Below are positions 14,488-23,375 of a DNA stretch of 39,094 nucleotides, piece after piece. Position 1 is the stretch's first letter. Every line of letters starts with the position of its first letter. Position numbers and translations under genes: made by a program. Source of the DNA: Muribaculaceae bacterium (lineage in GTDB: Bacteria > Bacteroidota > Bacteroidia > Bacteroidales > Muribaculaceae); the NCBI GenBank assembly GCA_022509185.1, contig JAFLTS010000019.1:1-39094 (forward strand), read 5' to 3'. A model generated the notes under the pieces. That model made no database searches, was not told the DNA's origin, and saw nothing but the letters and a program-made list of their open reading frames with translations.

Positions 14488-16320
14488 TTAAGAATTAGAA
14501 CCAGAATTATCGGAAGTGCTTCCGGGATTATTCTCTCCAGAGGGTGCAGCAGGTGTGTCACCCGCAGAATTACTGTTTTTTTCACTCTCCATTGCAGCCG
14601 CTGATGTGGAATCTTCAGCAGAAGTAACAGATGCAGAATTATTTGAAGAGGTATCTTGACTTACTTCCGGCTTTACATCAGGGTGCAAAGTATCTCCTAT
14701 TGAAACACTCTCTATCTTATCGGTTTTACCTTTTTGTTTTAAAGCTTTAGCTTCCGCTTTTTCCTGATTTTCTTCATCTTCCTCAGCATAGAATGCTGCA
14801 GCTGCAGCTGCCAGTTCTGCCTGTGCACCCGGTGATTTATCCCAATGGAACGGAACGAAGGCATTACCGGGTTGCAACCATGACTTTTTCTTAAACATCA
14901 ATATGACGAAGGGCATCACTGTAAATACAATTGTTCCAATTATCAACACGCTAAACCAAACGGCATGCGAACCCATTTGAATTTGTCCCGGAGGGAAGAA
15001 ACTAAAGATAAAGGCCACCAAGCTGCTTAAGAATCCTATACCTGCTACAAGCCAGATAAACCAGTTACCTTTTTTACCTATACGGAATGGACGTTTTGCA
15101 TCCTTCATCGTATATCTTAACCTAATTACAGAAGCAAACATCAGAAGGTAAACAACAAGATAAAGGATACAGGTGAGCTGCGAGAGAATCTCATAGAAAC
15201 TTTGCACTGAAGGCATCAATACCATTACAAAAGAAAGAATGGTGGTGAAAAGACCTTGAATGTAAAGCATATGACTTTGAACTCCATGTTTATTGGCTTT
15301 TTGGAAATATTTTGGTAAATATCCGGCTTGCCCTACAGCGAATACTCCCTTTGAAGGACCTGCTACCCATGTCAATACTTCGGCTAACACACCAAAAGCA
15401 AGAGCTATTGCCATAATCGGTGCAAACCAATTCATATGGAATGCGCTGAAATAGCGGTCGAATCCTTGCAGGAGACTTTGAACAAGGTTAATATCCTTTA
15501 CCGGAAGAATCACGCCCAAAGCGTAGGTTCCCAAAATAAAGATAGCTACTGTAGCTGCTGTACCAATAAGGATGGCTTTCGGATAATTTACCGTGGGGTT
15601 CTTTATATCACGCACATGCACACCGCTCATTTCCATACCGGCATAAAAGAGGAAGATGGAGACAGCGAAAATTATATTGTTGAAATTGGAGAAGTCAGGA
15701 ATAAAACTTCCATGCCAGTCCATCTGTGACTCTCCTCCTATACACATATAAATAATGGCACAAACAACAAGGATACCAACCGGTATAATTGTACCGACCA
15801 TACCTCCTATTTTTGATACCTTTCCAACCCAGCCCATACCTTTCAATGATATGAACGTGGCCAGCCAATAAATCGCCAGCACTACAGCCATTGTATACCA
15901 TCGGTTTGCTGCAAGGTGTGAATCGTATATATGATCCATTCCAATAAAGGCCAGACACACTGCACCATAAGTCAATACTGTGGGATACCAGATTGTACTT
16001 TCCACCCATTGCAGCCAGATTCCCAGGAACCCTAATTTTTCGCCATAGGCTTCTCCCACCCAGCGGAACATACCTCCTTGCTGGAACGGGAACATAGCTG
16101 CGAGTTCGGCGGCTACCAGTGAAACCGGCATAAGGAATACTATACCTGCTAGTATATAATAGAAAGCGGAGCTAACTCCATATTCAGCTTCAGCAGGAAG
16201 TCCTCGCAAAGACACCACCGCCACAATATTCATTATCACAAGGGTGAATACACCCATTTTGGCCGCTTTTTTAACGACGCCTTTCGGAGGTGCTCCTGCA
16301 GATACTGTTGTTGTTGCCAT
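14488..16320 (-). CDS. gadC: Glutamate:GABA antiporter-type APC permease (GadC family) with a long polar tail
   Basis: A 610-residue membrane protein with about 12 transmembrane helices, the APC-superfamily fold. Family marks are VVSLRGLPAEAEYG, FPFQQGGMFRWVGEAYGEK, WLQWVESTIWYPTVL and FYAGMEMSGVHVRDIKNP. It would bring in glutamate and export GABA across the inner membrane in acid conditions. E. coli GadC has 511 residues and ends in a C-terminal plug. Here about 120 residues after residue 490 are hydrophilic: an Ala-rich stretch, a Lys/Glu segment, then a Ser/Asn/Gly/Thr-rich end. It lies 84 nt after glsA and 15 nt before the MFS gene. Assignment to the family is firm; the exact substrate pair is inferred from gadB and glsA. 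Confidence 0.9.
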   Translation of the reverse strand: MATTTVSAGAPPKGVVKKAAKMGVFTLVIMNIVAVVSLRGLPAEAEYGVSSAFYYILAGIVFLMPVSLVAAELAAMFPFQQGGMFRWVGEAYGEKLGFLGIWLQWVESTIWYPTVLTYGAVCLAFIGMDHIYDSHLAANRWYTMAVVLAIYWLATFISLKGMGWVGKVSKIGGMVGTIIPVGILVVCAIIYMCIGGESQMDWHGSFIPDFSNFNNIIFAVSIFLFYAGMEMSGVHVRDIKNPTVNYPKAILIGTAATVAIFILGTYALGVILPVKDINLVQSLLQGFDRYFSAFHMNWFAPIMAIALAFGVLAEVLTWVAGPSKGVFAVGQAGYLPKYFQKANKHGVQSHMLYIQGLFTTILSFVMVLMPSVQSFYEILSQLTCILYLVVYLLMFASVIRLRYTMKDAKRPFRIGKKGNWFIWLVAGIGFLSSLVAFIFSFFPPGQIQMGSHAVWFSVLIIGTIVFTVMPFVILMFKKKSWLQPGNAFVPFHWDKSPGAQAELAAAAAAFYAEEDEENQEKAEAKALKQKGKTDKIESVSIGDTLHPDVKPEVSQDTSSNNSASVTSAEDSTSAAAMESEKNSNSAGDTPAAPSGENNPGSTSDNSGSNS

Positions 16321-16363
16321 TAATTTTATTAGTCAAAAAGTAAAAAAAAGGGATTAGCAGATA

Positions 16364-16371
16364 CAAATATA
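16364..16371 (-). promoter_or_regulatory. Candidate internal -7 box (TATATTTG) for the gadC-MFS part
   Basis: TATATTTG on the minus strand, 43 nt upstream of the gadC start at 16320 and between glsA and gadC. There is no TTG at the -33 distance. Confidence 0.35.
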
Positions 16372-16404
16372 GTATATTAATTTAAAAATAGACACATTGA
16401 ATTG

Positions 16405-17373
16405 TCAGTCCGGGATAATTTTAACTTTATCACCGTTAAAAATTCCGAGATCTAATTTATTCATGAAACTCTTAATTACCGCTTGGGCTTTTACGGAGTT
16501 ACCGGCTTCATCTAAAGGAGGCGCGAAAGCAGCAATACCGAAAAGACCCGGCATAATTCCCATCACTCCGCCACCCACTCCGGTCTTTGCAGGTATTCCG
16601 GAAGTATAAAGCCAGTCTCCTGTGTGCTGGTAAAAACCAACACTTGCTATCATTGAAGTTATCTTAGGCGCAATTTCCTTTTCAAAAGTCTGTTTCTTTG
16701 TCACCGGATTAAAACCACCGTTGGCAATTGTGGCACCCATTATTGCGAGCTGACTACATGTTATTCCCAAAGAACATTGCCTTGTATATAGATCCAGGCT
16801 CATGTCTACATTATCGTAAATCCTGTTGTAATTCTTTAAAAGCCAAGCAATTGCATGATTGTTAAAATTAGTGGCAGTCTCACTTTCATATAATTCATCA
16901 ATTAGTTCCGGAGCTGAACCACAAAGCTCGGTTATATTTTCTGTTATGGCTTTCCATTTGTCGCGGGAATCGCCTTGTGGAGCCACCATAGAGCAAGCGG
17001 CAATCGCACCCGCATTAACCAATGGGGTCGAGGGATGATCATTTTCAAGAAGCAATGCGAAAATGGAATTGAAAGGTAAGCCGGTTGCATCTGCACCTAT
17101 CTTTTCCAATACTCCTTTTGGAGTATGTTGAATCATTGCCAGTATGGCAGTAGGTACTTTGGATACTGATTCTATACCGAACTTATATTCAGTATCACCG
17201 AAATTAAAACACGTGCCATCTAACAATGTTACACTTAGTCCGAACAGGTTAGAGTCAATATTAGCCAGGTAAGGTATATAATCAGCGTTTTTCCCTCCCT
17301 GAAGACCTTTCACCTCTTCAAATGATTCCCGTGCAGCATTCTTTATTTCTGATATTTTTATTTCCTTTTCCAT
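16405..17373 (-). CDS. glsA: Glutaminase (GlsA/YbaS family)
   Basis: A 322-residue serine-dependent beta-lactamase-fold glutaminase that hydrolyses glutamine to glutamate and ammonia. In acid the ammonia takes up protons, and the glutamate feeds GadB. The catalytic Ser69-x-x-Lys72 (ESVSKVP) is present, along with PLVNAGAIA, NNHAIAWLL, YTRQCSLGITCSQLAIMG and the Gly-rich TGVGGGVMGIMPG. The start at 17373 is preferred. The open frame runs back to 17418, but that extension would encode a terminator hairpin (17393-17427), and the Met at 17373 gives the usual length (E. coli YbaS 310). It lies between gadB and the antiporter. Confidence 0.95.
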   Translation of the reverse strand: MEKEIKISEIKNAARESFEEVKGLQGGKNADYIPYLANIDSNLFGLSVTLLDGTCFNFGDTEYKFGIESVSKVPTAILAMIQHTPKGVLEKIGADATGLPFNSIFALLLENDHPSTPLVNAGAIAACSMVAPQGDSRDKWKAITENITELCGSAPELIDELYESETATNFNNHAIAWLLKNYNRIYDNVDMSLDLYTRQCSLGITCSQLAIMGATIANGGFNPVTKKQTFEKEIAPKITSMIASVGFYQHTGDWLYTSGIPAKTGVGGGVMGIMPGLFGIAAFAPPLDEAGNSVKAQAVIKSFMNKLDLGIFNGDKVKIIPD

Positions 17374-17389
17374 AACCTCTTGTTTATTT

Positions 17390-17427
17390 TCAAATAAAAA
17401 GACAGCTTGAAAACCCAAGCTGTCTTT
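17390..17427 (-). terminator. Intrinsic terminator between gadB and glsA
   Basis: A perfect 12-bp stem (17427-17416 with 17409-17398 on the minus strand) with a 6-nt loop is followed by a T-rich tract (TTTTTATTTG on that strand). It begins 50 nt after the gadB stop and ends 17 nt before the glsA start, so gadB mRNA should be more abundant than that of glsA-gadC. Confidence 0.85.
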
Positions 17428-17476
17428 ATAACAAATTATTTTACTATATGGTTTTTAAATAACCTTCTATTTCCTA

Positions 17477-18904
17477 TTATTTACCGGTATGGTTGAAACG
17501 TCCCTTATTCTTTAATGGAATGTTCTTTTCCATCGCTATACGTGTAGTAGTGGGATATTCAAGTGCATTGAGTTCTTCAACAGCACTCTTAATGTCGTTG
17601 ATGAGCTGGTCGCACATATCTCTGCTGAAACCTTGCTTACAAAGAACACGCATCACTACCATATTTTCGATATTTACAGGCATTGCGTATGCAGGCACCA
17701 TCCAGCCCTTCATCTGAAGCTTGTCTTGCAGATCATACAGAGTCCATTTAGCGGTAGACTGAACTTCAGGTTTCATCCTCCAAACCACAATCGGATTTGG
17801 CACTTCATCTGAATAGTTTACAAATTCCGGCATCAGAGCCAATTGATCATGCAGATATTTGGCTATTGTCAATGAATTGTATTGTACCTGTTTGTAGCCT
17901 TCGAAGCCTAAACGGATAAACTGATAGTACTGACCGAGTATTTGAGCTGCAGGACGTGAATAGTTCAAACCCACTTGAGTCACCTCTGCACCGAGATAAT
18001 CTACAGTGAATGACATATCACCGGGCAAATATTGCTTGTCTTTCCATACTACCCAGCCAAGACCCGGATAAACAAGACCGAACTTGTGGCCTGAAGTACT
18101 TATTGAAAGAACCCACTTCAATCTGAAGTCCCACTTCTTTTCCGGGAATAGGAACGGAAGGATATAACCGCCTGTTGCTGCATCTACATGAATACATAGT
18201 TCATTACCGGTGGCGGCATTATATTTTTCAAGAGCGGCATCAAGTGCCTCTACATCATCATTCAAACCTGTCCAGGTCACACCCTGAATAGCCACAACAC
18301 AGATAGTGTTTTCGTCACACATCTTGATAGCTTCATCTATATCAAGTGTGACATGTTCAGTGCTCAAGGGCACCTGCCTCATCTCAATATTCCAAAGAGT
18401 AGCAAATTTTTCCCAAACCACCTGATAACCGGCTGAAATTACAAAATTAGGTTTGTCATAGGGTTTGCCGGCTTTCTTTCTGCGTTCTATCCAACGTTTC
18501 CAGGCTGCGATACCTCCCAACATACATGCCTCTGAAGAACCAATTGCCAAAGCACCTGCTTTCCAACGGTTCTTCTCGGGAGTGTTCCATAGATTAGCCA
18601 CTATGTTGATACATTTCTGACACATCACAGCGACACGTGGATACTCAGTTTCGTCTATATAGTTTACATTGATGGCTTCATTCATCAATTTTGTGGCATA
18701 TTCATCCATATATGTAGTGACGAATGTCCCAAGGTTCAATCGGGGTTGTGTCTGGGCAAAAGTCTCATCTTTCACCATTTGATAAGCCACTGTAGGGATA
18801 GTAGGACCATCCGGTATAGTTTGTTCCGGTGCCGGGTTTAACATTGCATTAGTTGCAAATGCATCGCTTTTTGCGTCGCCTTGACGATAATTGGGGTCAA
18901 TCAT
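17477..18904 (-). CDS. gadB: Glutamate decarboxylase
   Basis: A 475-residue PLP enzyme that converts glutamate to GABA and CO2, consuming one cytoplasmic proton per turnover. It belongs to group II decarboxylases. The visible marks are AIGSSEACMLGG, WTGLNDDVEALD, the PLP-contacting HVDAATGGYILPF, and STSGHKFGLVYPGLGW with PLP lysine K274. The C-terminus FNHTGK carries His472, in the place of the His in E. coli GadB that blocks the active site at neutral pH, so activation by acid is likely. The length is close to that of E. coli GadB (466). It is 67 nt after the EamA gene. A strong terminator follows, before glsA. Confidence 0.97.
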   Translation of the reverse strand: MIDPNYRQGDAKSDAFATNAMLNPAPEQTIPDGPTIPTVAYQMVKDETFAQTQPRLNLGTFVTTYMDEYATKLMNEAINVNYIDETEYPRVAVMCQKCINIVANLWNTPEKNRWKAGALAIGSSEACMLGGIAAWKRWIERRKKAGKPYDKPNFVISAGYQVVWEKFATLWNIEMRQVPLSTEHVTLDIDEAIKMCDENTICVVAIQGVTWTGLNDDVEALDAALEKYNAATGNELCIHVDAATGGYILPFLFPEKKWDFRLKWVLSISTSGHKFGLVYPGLGWVVWKDKQYLPGDMSFTVDYLGAEVTQVGLNYSRPAAQILGQYYQFIRLGFEGYKQVQYNSLTIAKYLHDQLALMPEFVNYSDEVPNPIVVWRMKPEVQSTAKWTLYDLQDKLQMKGWMVPAYAMPVNIENMVVMRVLCKQGFSRDMCDQLINDIKSAVEELNALEYPTTTRIAMEKNIPLKNKGRFNHTGK

Positions 18905-18971
18905 AATCGTAATGTTTTAATAATTTTGTTTAAATAATTTTGTTTTAAATTGCCTATATTTTTATAACATA

Positions 18972-19949
18972 TTAATGGCGCATAGGTTCTTGATTACTAT
19001 CTTTTTTTAATAAACTTTTACTATTCAAGTGATGTTTCGGAAACATTTTTCTGACAAAAAGGATGGTATGATCCACTTTCTTGTCATTTATGACCACTAT
19101 TGTAGCCACCACAATTAATCCTCCTCCCACAATTTCCATAGCCGTGATCGGTTGATGAAGGAAGAACACACTGAGCAAAACCGCAGACACAGGTTCCAGC
19201 GATCCCAGTATTGCGGTCGGTGTAGATCCGATCATTTGTATAGCGGCAGTTGTACAGGCCAGGGAAAGTAATGTGGGGATGATGGCCAGAGCACTCAGAT
19301 TCACCCACTGCAATCCCCTGGTGGGCCAGGTAAAGCCATTGCCAAGGGTTATATTAAAAAAGAAGAACAATGACCCCCATATCAAAACATAGAACAATAA
19401 TTTTGTGGTGGGTATGGCTCTAATCTTTTTTGATACATTCACAAAAACTATATATAATGCGTATGTCAGGGCTGATAACATTACAAGCAGGCAACCATAA
19501 GGACTTAATTTTATTCCTTCTGTTGGATTAACCAGCAGAAAGAGCCCTGCGAACATAATGAAAAGACAAATGTAAAGTGAAGGGCCGTTTTTTTCATGAT
19601 AAAAGAATATCATTATAACAGCCACCATAACCGGATAAACAAAAAGAAGCGTTGATGCAATTCCGGAGTTCATGTAATTGTAGCTTGCAAACAGAGTAAG
19701 GGAAGAAACTGCCATCAGAATTCCCAATAAGGCTGTCTGACCCATGGCGCCTTTCTCCAGACTGAAAGGTACTTTCCTAATCCTCATTAATAAAGCAAGC
19801 AAGGGTATTCCTAAAACATAACGGAACAAAAGCACGGTATTGACATTCATACCTTGCTCATATAGAGGAACAGCAAAGGCAGGATTCGTACCGTAAGCGG
19901 CCGCGGCAAGCGCTGCCAGAAAATAACCCTTTATACTTTTTAGAGTCAT
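18972..19949 (-). CDS. EamA/DMT-family metabolite transporter
   Basis: A 325-residue inner-membrane protein with about ten transmembrane helices in two EamA repeats. The first starts at GYFLAALAAAAYGTNPAFAVPLYEQG and the second at CLLVMLSALTYALYIVFVNV. The second ends in the family motif LGSLEPVSAVLLSVFFLHQP. The C-terminal 35 residues are basic and cytoplasmic. EamA proteins export amino acids or related metabolites, and the gene lies upstream of gadB in the same direction with a 67-nt gap and no terminator, so it probably begins the operon. The substrate is not evident. Confidence 0.88.
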   Translation of the reverse strand: MTLKSIKGYFLAALAAAAYGTNPAFAVPLYEQGMNVNTVLLFRYVLGIPLLALLMRIRKVPFSLEKGAMGQTALLGILMAVSSLTLFASYNYMNSGIASTLLFVYPVMVAVIMIFFYHEKNGPSLYICLFIMFAGLFLLVNPTEGIKLSPYGCLLVMLSALTYALYIVFVNVSKKIRAIPTTKLLFYVLIWGSLFFFFNITLGNGFTWPTRGLQWVNLSALAIIPTLLSLACTTAAIQMIGSTPTAILGSLEPVSAVLLSVFFLHQPITAMEIVGGGLIVVATIVVINDKKVDHTILFVRKMFPKHHLNSKSLLKKDSNQEPMRH

Positions 19950-20008
19950 GTTGCTCTCAAGATTTTTCCTTTCCTCTTTTTATCTCTAAAACATTATTAA
20001 GTTTACAT

Positions 20009-20042
20009 TTGTTTTTAAAACATCATATATTGCTTATATTTG
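20009..20042 (+). promoter_or_regulatory. Promoter of the MFS-porin operon (TTG ... TATATTTG)
   Basis: TATATTTG at 20035-20042 fits the -7 consensus. The nearest TTG at 20009-20011 is 23 nt upstream, slightly long. The start near 20049 gives a leader of about 21 nt. The opposite strand of this 120-nt gap should hold the EamA-gad promoter, but no clear box was found for it. Confidence 0.55.
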
Positions 20043-20069
20043 CTTTTAATATTATTAATAGTCAGATAG

Positions 20070-21779
20070 ATGAAATTCATTGATTCGGGTGAAGGAAAAG
20101 TTCCGTTGCTGTCAGCAGTGGCTATACTGGCTATATCCCTGACCGTGAATCTTCCGGGCCTTGCTATTTCTCCCGTGCTTGGAAAAATCAAGGAAGTGTT
20201 TCATTCCACTCCCTTGGAAGCCCAGCTCTTGAATGTACTTCCAAATCTCCTTACTATTCCGTTTATTTTGTGTGCAGGTAAAATCTGCACCCCTAGAAAT
20301 CAGCTGACAGTTCTGGCAATAGGTCTTACTATTTTCACAGCTACAGGTGTGGCTTATTTCTTTGCCAAATCAATGATAATTCTGATTGTGCTCAGCTGCA
20401 TTTTAGGTGTAGGAATCGGTTTGGTTATACCCTTGGCTGCAAGTCTGATATCTCAGAATTTCTCCGGTAAGCCCAGAGGTATGATGCTGGGAGTGAAGTC
20501 AGGTCTATCTAATCTCTCTCTTATCATCGCCACGCTTTTTGTAGGCTGGATTGCTGTTAAAGACTGGCATGCTGCTTTTGCTGTGTATTTTATACCAATC
20601 ATTCCTTTGGTATTGGTACCGTTTATTAAAAACAAATTTATAAATCAGCAAAGAAAAGCTCCTCCTATCCTGGACTCTTCTTCTTCAAATGATTCACAGA
20701 ATTTCCATTTCAAAGGTAAGGAGGCTATCAGCATGCTATGGTTTGCCCTGATCATTTATTTCCTTCTCTCTTACGGGGCGTTAGTATTCTCATATTACCT
20801 TCCTTTCACTATGGAAGCCTATGGTCTTTCCACCGGTAAGGTAGGTGTGGCCACTTCAATGTTCTATCTGGCAGCAACTTTGGCCGGCTTTGGACTTTCC
20901 AAAGTTATAAAGGTAACAGGAGTATGGACTTTCCAGTTAGGCATGATAGTTGTAGCTCTCTCACTCTTAGGAATAGGGTTCATTCATACCTACGCCTCCT
21001 ATATAATTGGCACTCTGCTCTTAGGCCTGGGCTACGGAGTGATACAACCTGTGCTCTACGATAAAACTTCCTACTTCGCTCCTAATGATGCTAAAGCCAC
21101 TGAATATTTCGCATTGCTGCTCACAAGCAGTTATATAGCGCTTTCATGTATTCCTTTTATAGTAGAATTCTTCGGCACTTTTATCAAAGGCAATACGGAT
21201 CCCTCTTTCCCCTTCATCCTTAACGGAGTGATAATGGCTATTTTGGCTATTGTAGTGGTGGTGAAACATAAAAATTTCGTGGTTCAGGCAGGAGTCATAC
21301 CACAGGCCGAAGGTCTCATGAAACAACCCTCATCGGTATTGGCTCCCGGTGACCGTTACGTGGCGTCCGGTATTACCGGAAGCCGTCAAAATTCAGCAAC
21401 CAATGTTGAATCTGCCGTTTTGGAATCAGAGGCTCCTGTTGGCGTACCAATGGGCCTCATGGGAGATTCAACTCCTGTTACTGCCAAAAGTCCCGCCGAG
21501 CCACCTGCACCTCAAGTGGTGCCGGCTCCGGCTCCGGTTACACCATTGCCATCTTCATCGCATGCTGCCGATATAATGAAGGCTGCGGAAATATCTCTGG
21601 CACAGGCTCAGGGATCAGTGGCGGAAATGAGGCGACAGCAAGCAAATATGTTGCGCCAGGAAGCTCATGTGCTGGATCTAAAGGCAGAAGAATTGCACAA
21701 GGAGGCGCAGGAACTGCGTGATGAAGCAGACGCTTTGGATCCAACTTCTCCCGACCCTCCCTCACACGATAGTGCCTGA
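20070..21779 (+). CDS. MFS transporter with a proline-rich and coiled-coil cytoplasmic tail
   Basis: A 569-residue protein. Residues 1-405 form a 12-helix MFS unit: helix 1 LAISLTVNLPGLAISPVLGK, then LLNVLPNLLTIPFILCAGKI, and LGLGYGVIQPVLYDKTSYF in the second half. All three patterns have near-copies in the MFS protein at 13126-14472. Residues about 410-490 are polar, rich in Pro, Ala, Ser and Val. Residues about 490-555 (ADIMKAAEISLAQAQGSV to AEELHKEAQELRDEADAL) form a Lys/Glu/Ala/Gln heptad-like coiled coil, ending DPTSPDPPSHDSA. Such a tail is unusual for MFS carriers. The porin gene follows by 47 nt. The substrate is unknown; paralogy to the gad-operon MFS suggests a related compound. Confidence 0.85.
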   Translation: MKFIDSGEGKVPLLSAVAILAISLTVNLPGLAISPVLGKIKEVFHSTPLEAQLLNVLPNLLTIPFILCAGKICTPRNQLTVLAIGLTIFTATGVAYFFAKSMIILIVLSCILGVGIGLVIPLAASLISQNFSGKPRGMMLGVKSGLSNLSLIIATLFVGWIAVKDWHAAFAVYFIPIIPLVLVPFIKNKFINQQRKAPPILDSSSSNDSQNFHFKGKEAISMLWFALIIYFLLSYGALVFSYYLPFTMEAYGLSTGKVGVATSMFYLAATLAGFGLSKVIKVTGVWTFQLGMIVVALSLLGIGFIHTYASYIIGTLLLGLGYGVIQPVLYDKTSYFAPNDAKATEYFALLLTSSYIALSCIPFIVEFFGTFIKGNTDPSFPFILNGVIMAILAIVVVVKHKNFVVQAGVIPQAEGLMKQPSSVLAPGDRYVASGITGSRQNSATNVESAVLESEAPVGVPMGLMGDSTPVTAKSPAEPPAPQVVPAPAPVTPLPSSSHAADIMKAAEISLAQAQGSVAEMRRQQANMLRQEAHVLDLKAEELHKEAQELRDEADALDPTSPDPPSHDSA

Positions 21780-21826
21780 TTTTCTTACTTGCTTTGTCTA
21801 TTGAATATAAATTAAAATAAACGCCT

Positions 21827-23095
21827 ATGAAAAAATTCTACTTCTTAGCACTATTGGCTCTGATTGGCTTCAACGCTTCAGCTCAGGAGTCAGTAAAATT
21901 TATCACTACGGTAGATTCCTTGGATATCTACAATATTATGCTTGAAAATGCTCCCCAAAACCCAAGTATAAAAGATGTGCCTCGCTTCACATTGGTTGGA
22001 AAGGAAAGCAGATTCTATCTTGGAATGGGAGCAAATGTAAAAATGGTAGGTGATTTCGATTGGGGATCTCCGGTTTCCAATCCGAATATCTTTGCACCAA
22101 AAAATATTCCGATGTCTCCTGAAGAAGGAAACAGAAGCCAGACTCTTTTCTCTGTGGGACAAAGTAATATCTACTGGAACTTCGTGGCTCTTCCCGGTTC
22201 TAAAAACCAGGTAGGCCTGTTCTTCGATGTAATATTCCTTGGTCAGTCAAGCACGCCGGAAATTCAGATACATCATATGTATTTGAAATATCGGGGGTTT
22301 ACTGCCGGTTATATCGTTTCAACGTTTACGGACCTTAAGGCTGAGCCGGCTTCAATCGATTTTGGAGGACCGAATGCAATCACCTTGCTACGTCACCCCA
22401 ACATTTATTACACATATAAATTTGGTAAAGATAAATTGTGGAGTGCACAGTTGGGTATCGACATGCCTGGTGCCGATAAGGCTGATGCTTTCACTGCAGG
22501 CAGCTATGCGAAATATGTAGGTCAAAGAATGCCTGACATACCTCTGTTTCTACAGAGAGCGTGGGCAGGAGAAAAAGGATGGTTGAGATTCTCTGCAATT
22601 TTCAGAAATCTTCAATACCGTAACCTCGTAGAAAATAAAAACCAATCTGAATTCGGATGGGGTATTAAACTAAGTGGGAAGACTCCTATTTGTGGAGGAC
22701 TCTCAGGAAGCTGGCAGGCTGTTTACGGTAAAGGTGTGGAAAGTTACATCCAGGATCTTAATGGCGAAGGACTTGATCTCGTTCCTCATAATAAAGAAAA
22801 TGGTAAGCTCACCACTCTACCTGTATGGGGTGCTTATGGCTCATTAAGATATGATTTCGGTAAATGCGGATTTATCAACTTCACCTATTCACAAGTGCGT
22901 GGTTATGCTAAAAATTTCGGAGGTGACTGGGGAGAATTGTATAAATACGGTCAATATGTCACTGGCAACCTGATATTTAATGTCAGCAGTTTTGCACAAT
23001 GCGGCGTGGAATATCTTTGGGGACGCAGAATGAACTATAACGGCATACAGGCACACGACAACCGTTTGATGTTAATGCTGAACGTATCAATCTGA
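21827..23095 (+). CDS. DcaP-like outer-membrane porin
   Basis: A 422-residue protein with a signal peptide ending NASAQ. The mature part is rich in aromatic-ended short strands (RFYLGMGANVKMVGDFDWG, NIYWNFVALPGSKNQVGLFF, IQIHHMYLKYRGFTAGYIVS, FTDLKAEPASIDFGGP) and ends in an amphipathic strand LMLMLNVSI. This is the pattern of DcaP-family trimeric beta-barrel porins. It probably admits or releases a small anionic solute for the MFS carrier encoded 47 nt upstream. Both genes lie on the plus strand, divergent from the gad operon. No terminator is obvious; the next promoter starts 70 nt downstream. Confidence 0.8.
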   Translation: MKKFYFLALLALIGFNASAQESVKFITTVDSLDIYNIMLENAPQNPSIKDVPRFTLVGKESRFYLGMGANVKMVGDFDWGSPVSNPNIFAPKNIPMSPEEGNRSQTLFSVGQSNIYWNFVALPGSKNQVGLFFDVIFLGQSSTPEIQIHHMYLKYRGFTAGYIVSTFTDLKAEPASIDFGGPNAITLLRHPNIYYTYKFGKDKLWSAQLGIDMPGADKADAFTAGSYAKYVGQRMPDIPLFLQRAWAGEKGWLRFSAIFRNLQYRNLVENKNQSEFGWGIKLSGKTPICGGLSGSWQAVYGKGVESYIQDLNGEGLDLVPHNKENGKLTTLPVWGAYGSLRYDFGKCGFINFTYSQVRGYAKNFGGDWGELYKYGQYVTGNLIFNVSSFAQCGVEYLWGRRMNYNGIQAHDNRLMLMLNVSI

Positions 23096-23164
23096 TAAAA
23101 ATAACAGTTCTTTTTTCTGAATCGAATTTAAGTGTCATAAAATCTTAAAATCTTTAAAAATAAT

Positions 23165-23195
23165 TTGCAGAAAAACTTAAAGATTTTTAAATTTG
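23165..23195 (+). promoter_or_regulatory. Promoter of the surface lipoprotein operon (TTG - 20 nt - TAAATTTG)
   Basis: TTG at 23165-23167, a 20-nt spacer and TAAATTTG at 23188-23195. This is an excellent fit to the Bacteroidetes consensus, placing the start near 23202. Confidence 0.8.
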
Positions 23196-23201
23196 TGCCC
23201 G

Positions 23202-23375
23202 AATTCATTGGAAAACTTTCTAATAATGTCAATGCAATTCAAGCTTTTTGTCAAATAATCAGGCGATTACGCACTTGCCTCCCGGTCGGTAACATTGGGA
23301 GGATTTGGCCTTGAAAAGCCTAACTTCGGAAACTAAAGAAACAATAATATCAACTAAACCTAAACAAAAAAAGGA
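23202..23375 (+). promoter_or_regulatory. Long 5' leader of the surface lipoprotein mRNA
   Basis: About 174 nt between the predicted start site and the ATG. A hairpin pairs CCTCCC (23278-23283) with GGGAGG (23297-23302) around a 13-nt loop, and GGC/GCC near 23307-23320 may form a second short one. A leader of this size before a highly expressed surface gene suggests mRNA stabilisation or regulation. No named element was recognised. Confidence 0.4.
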
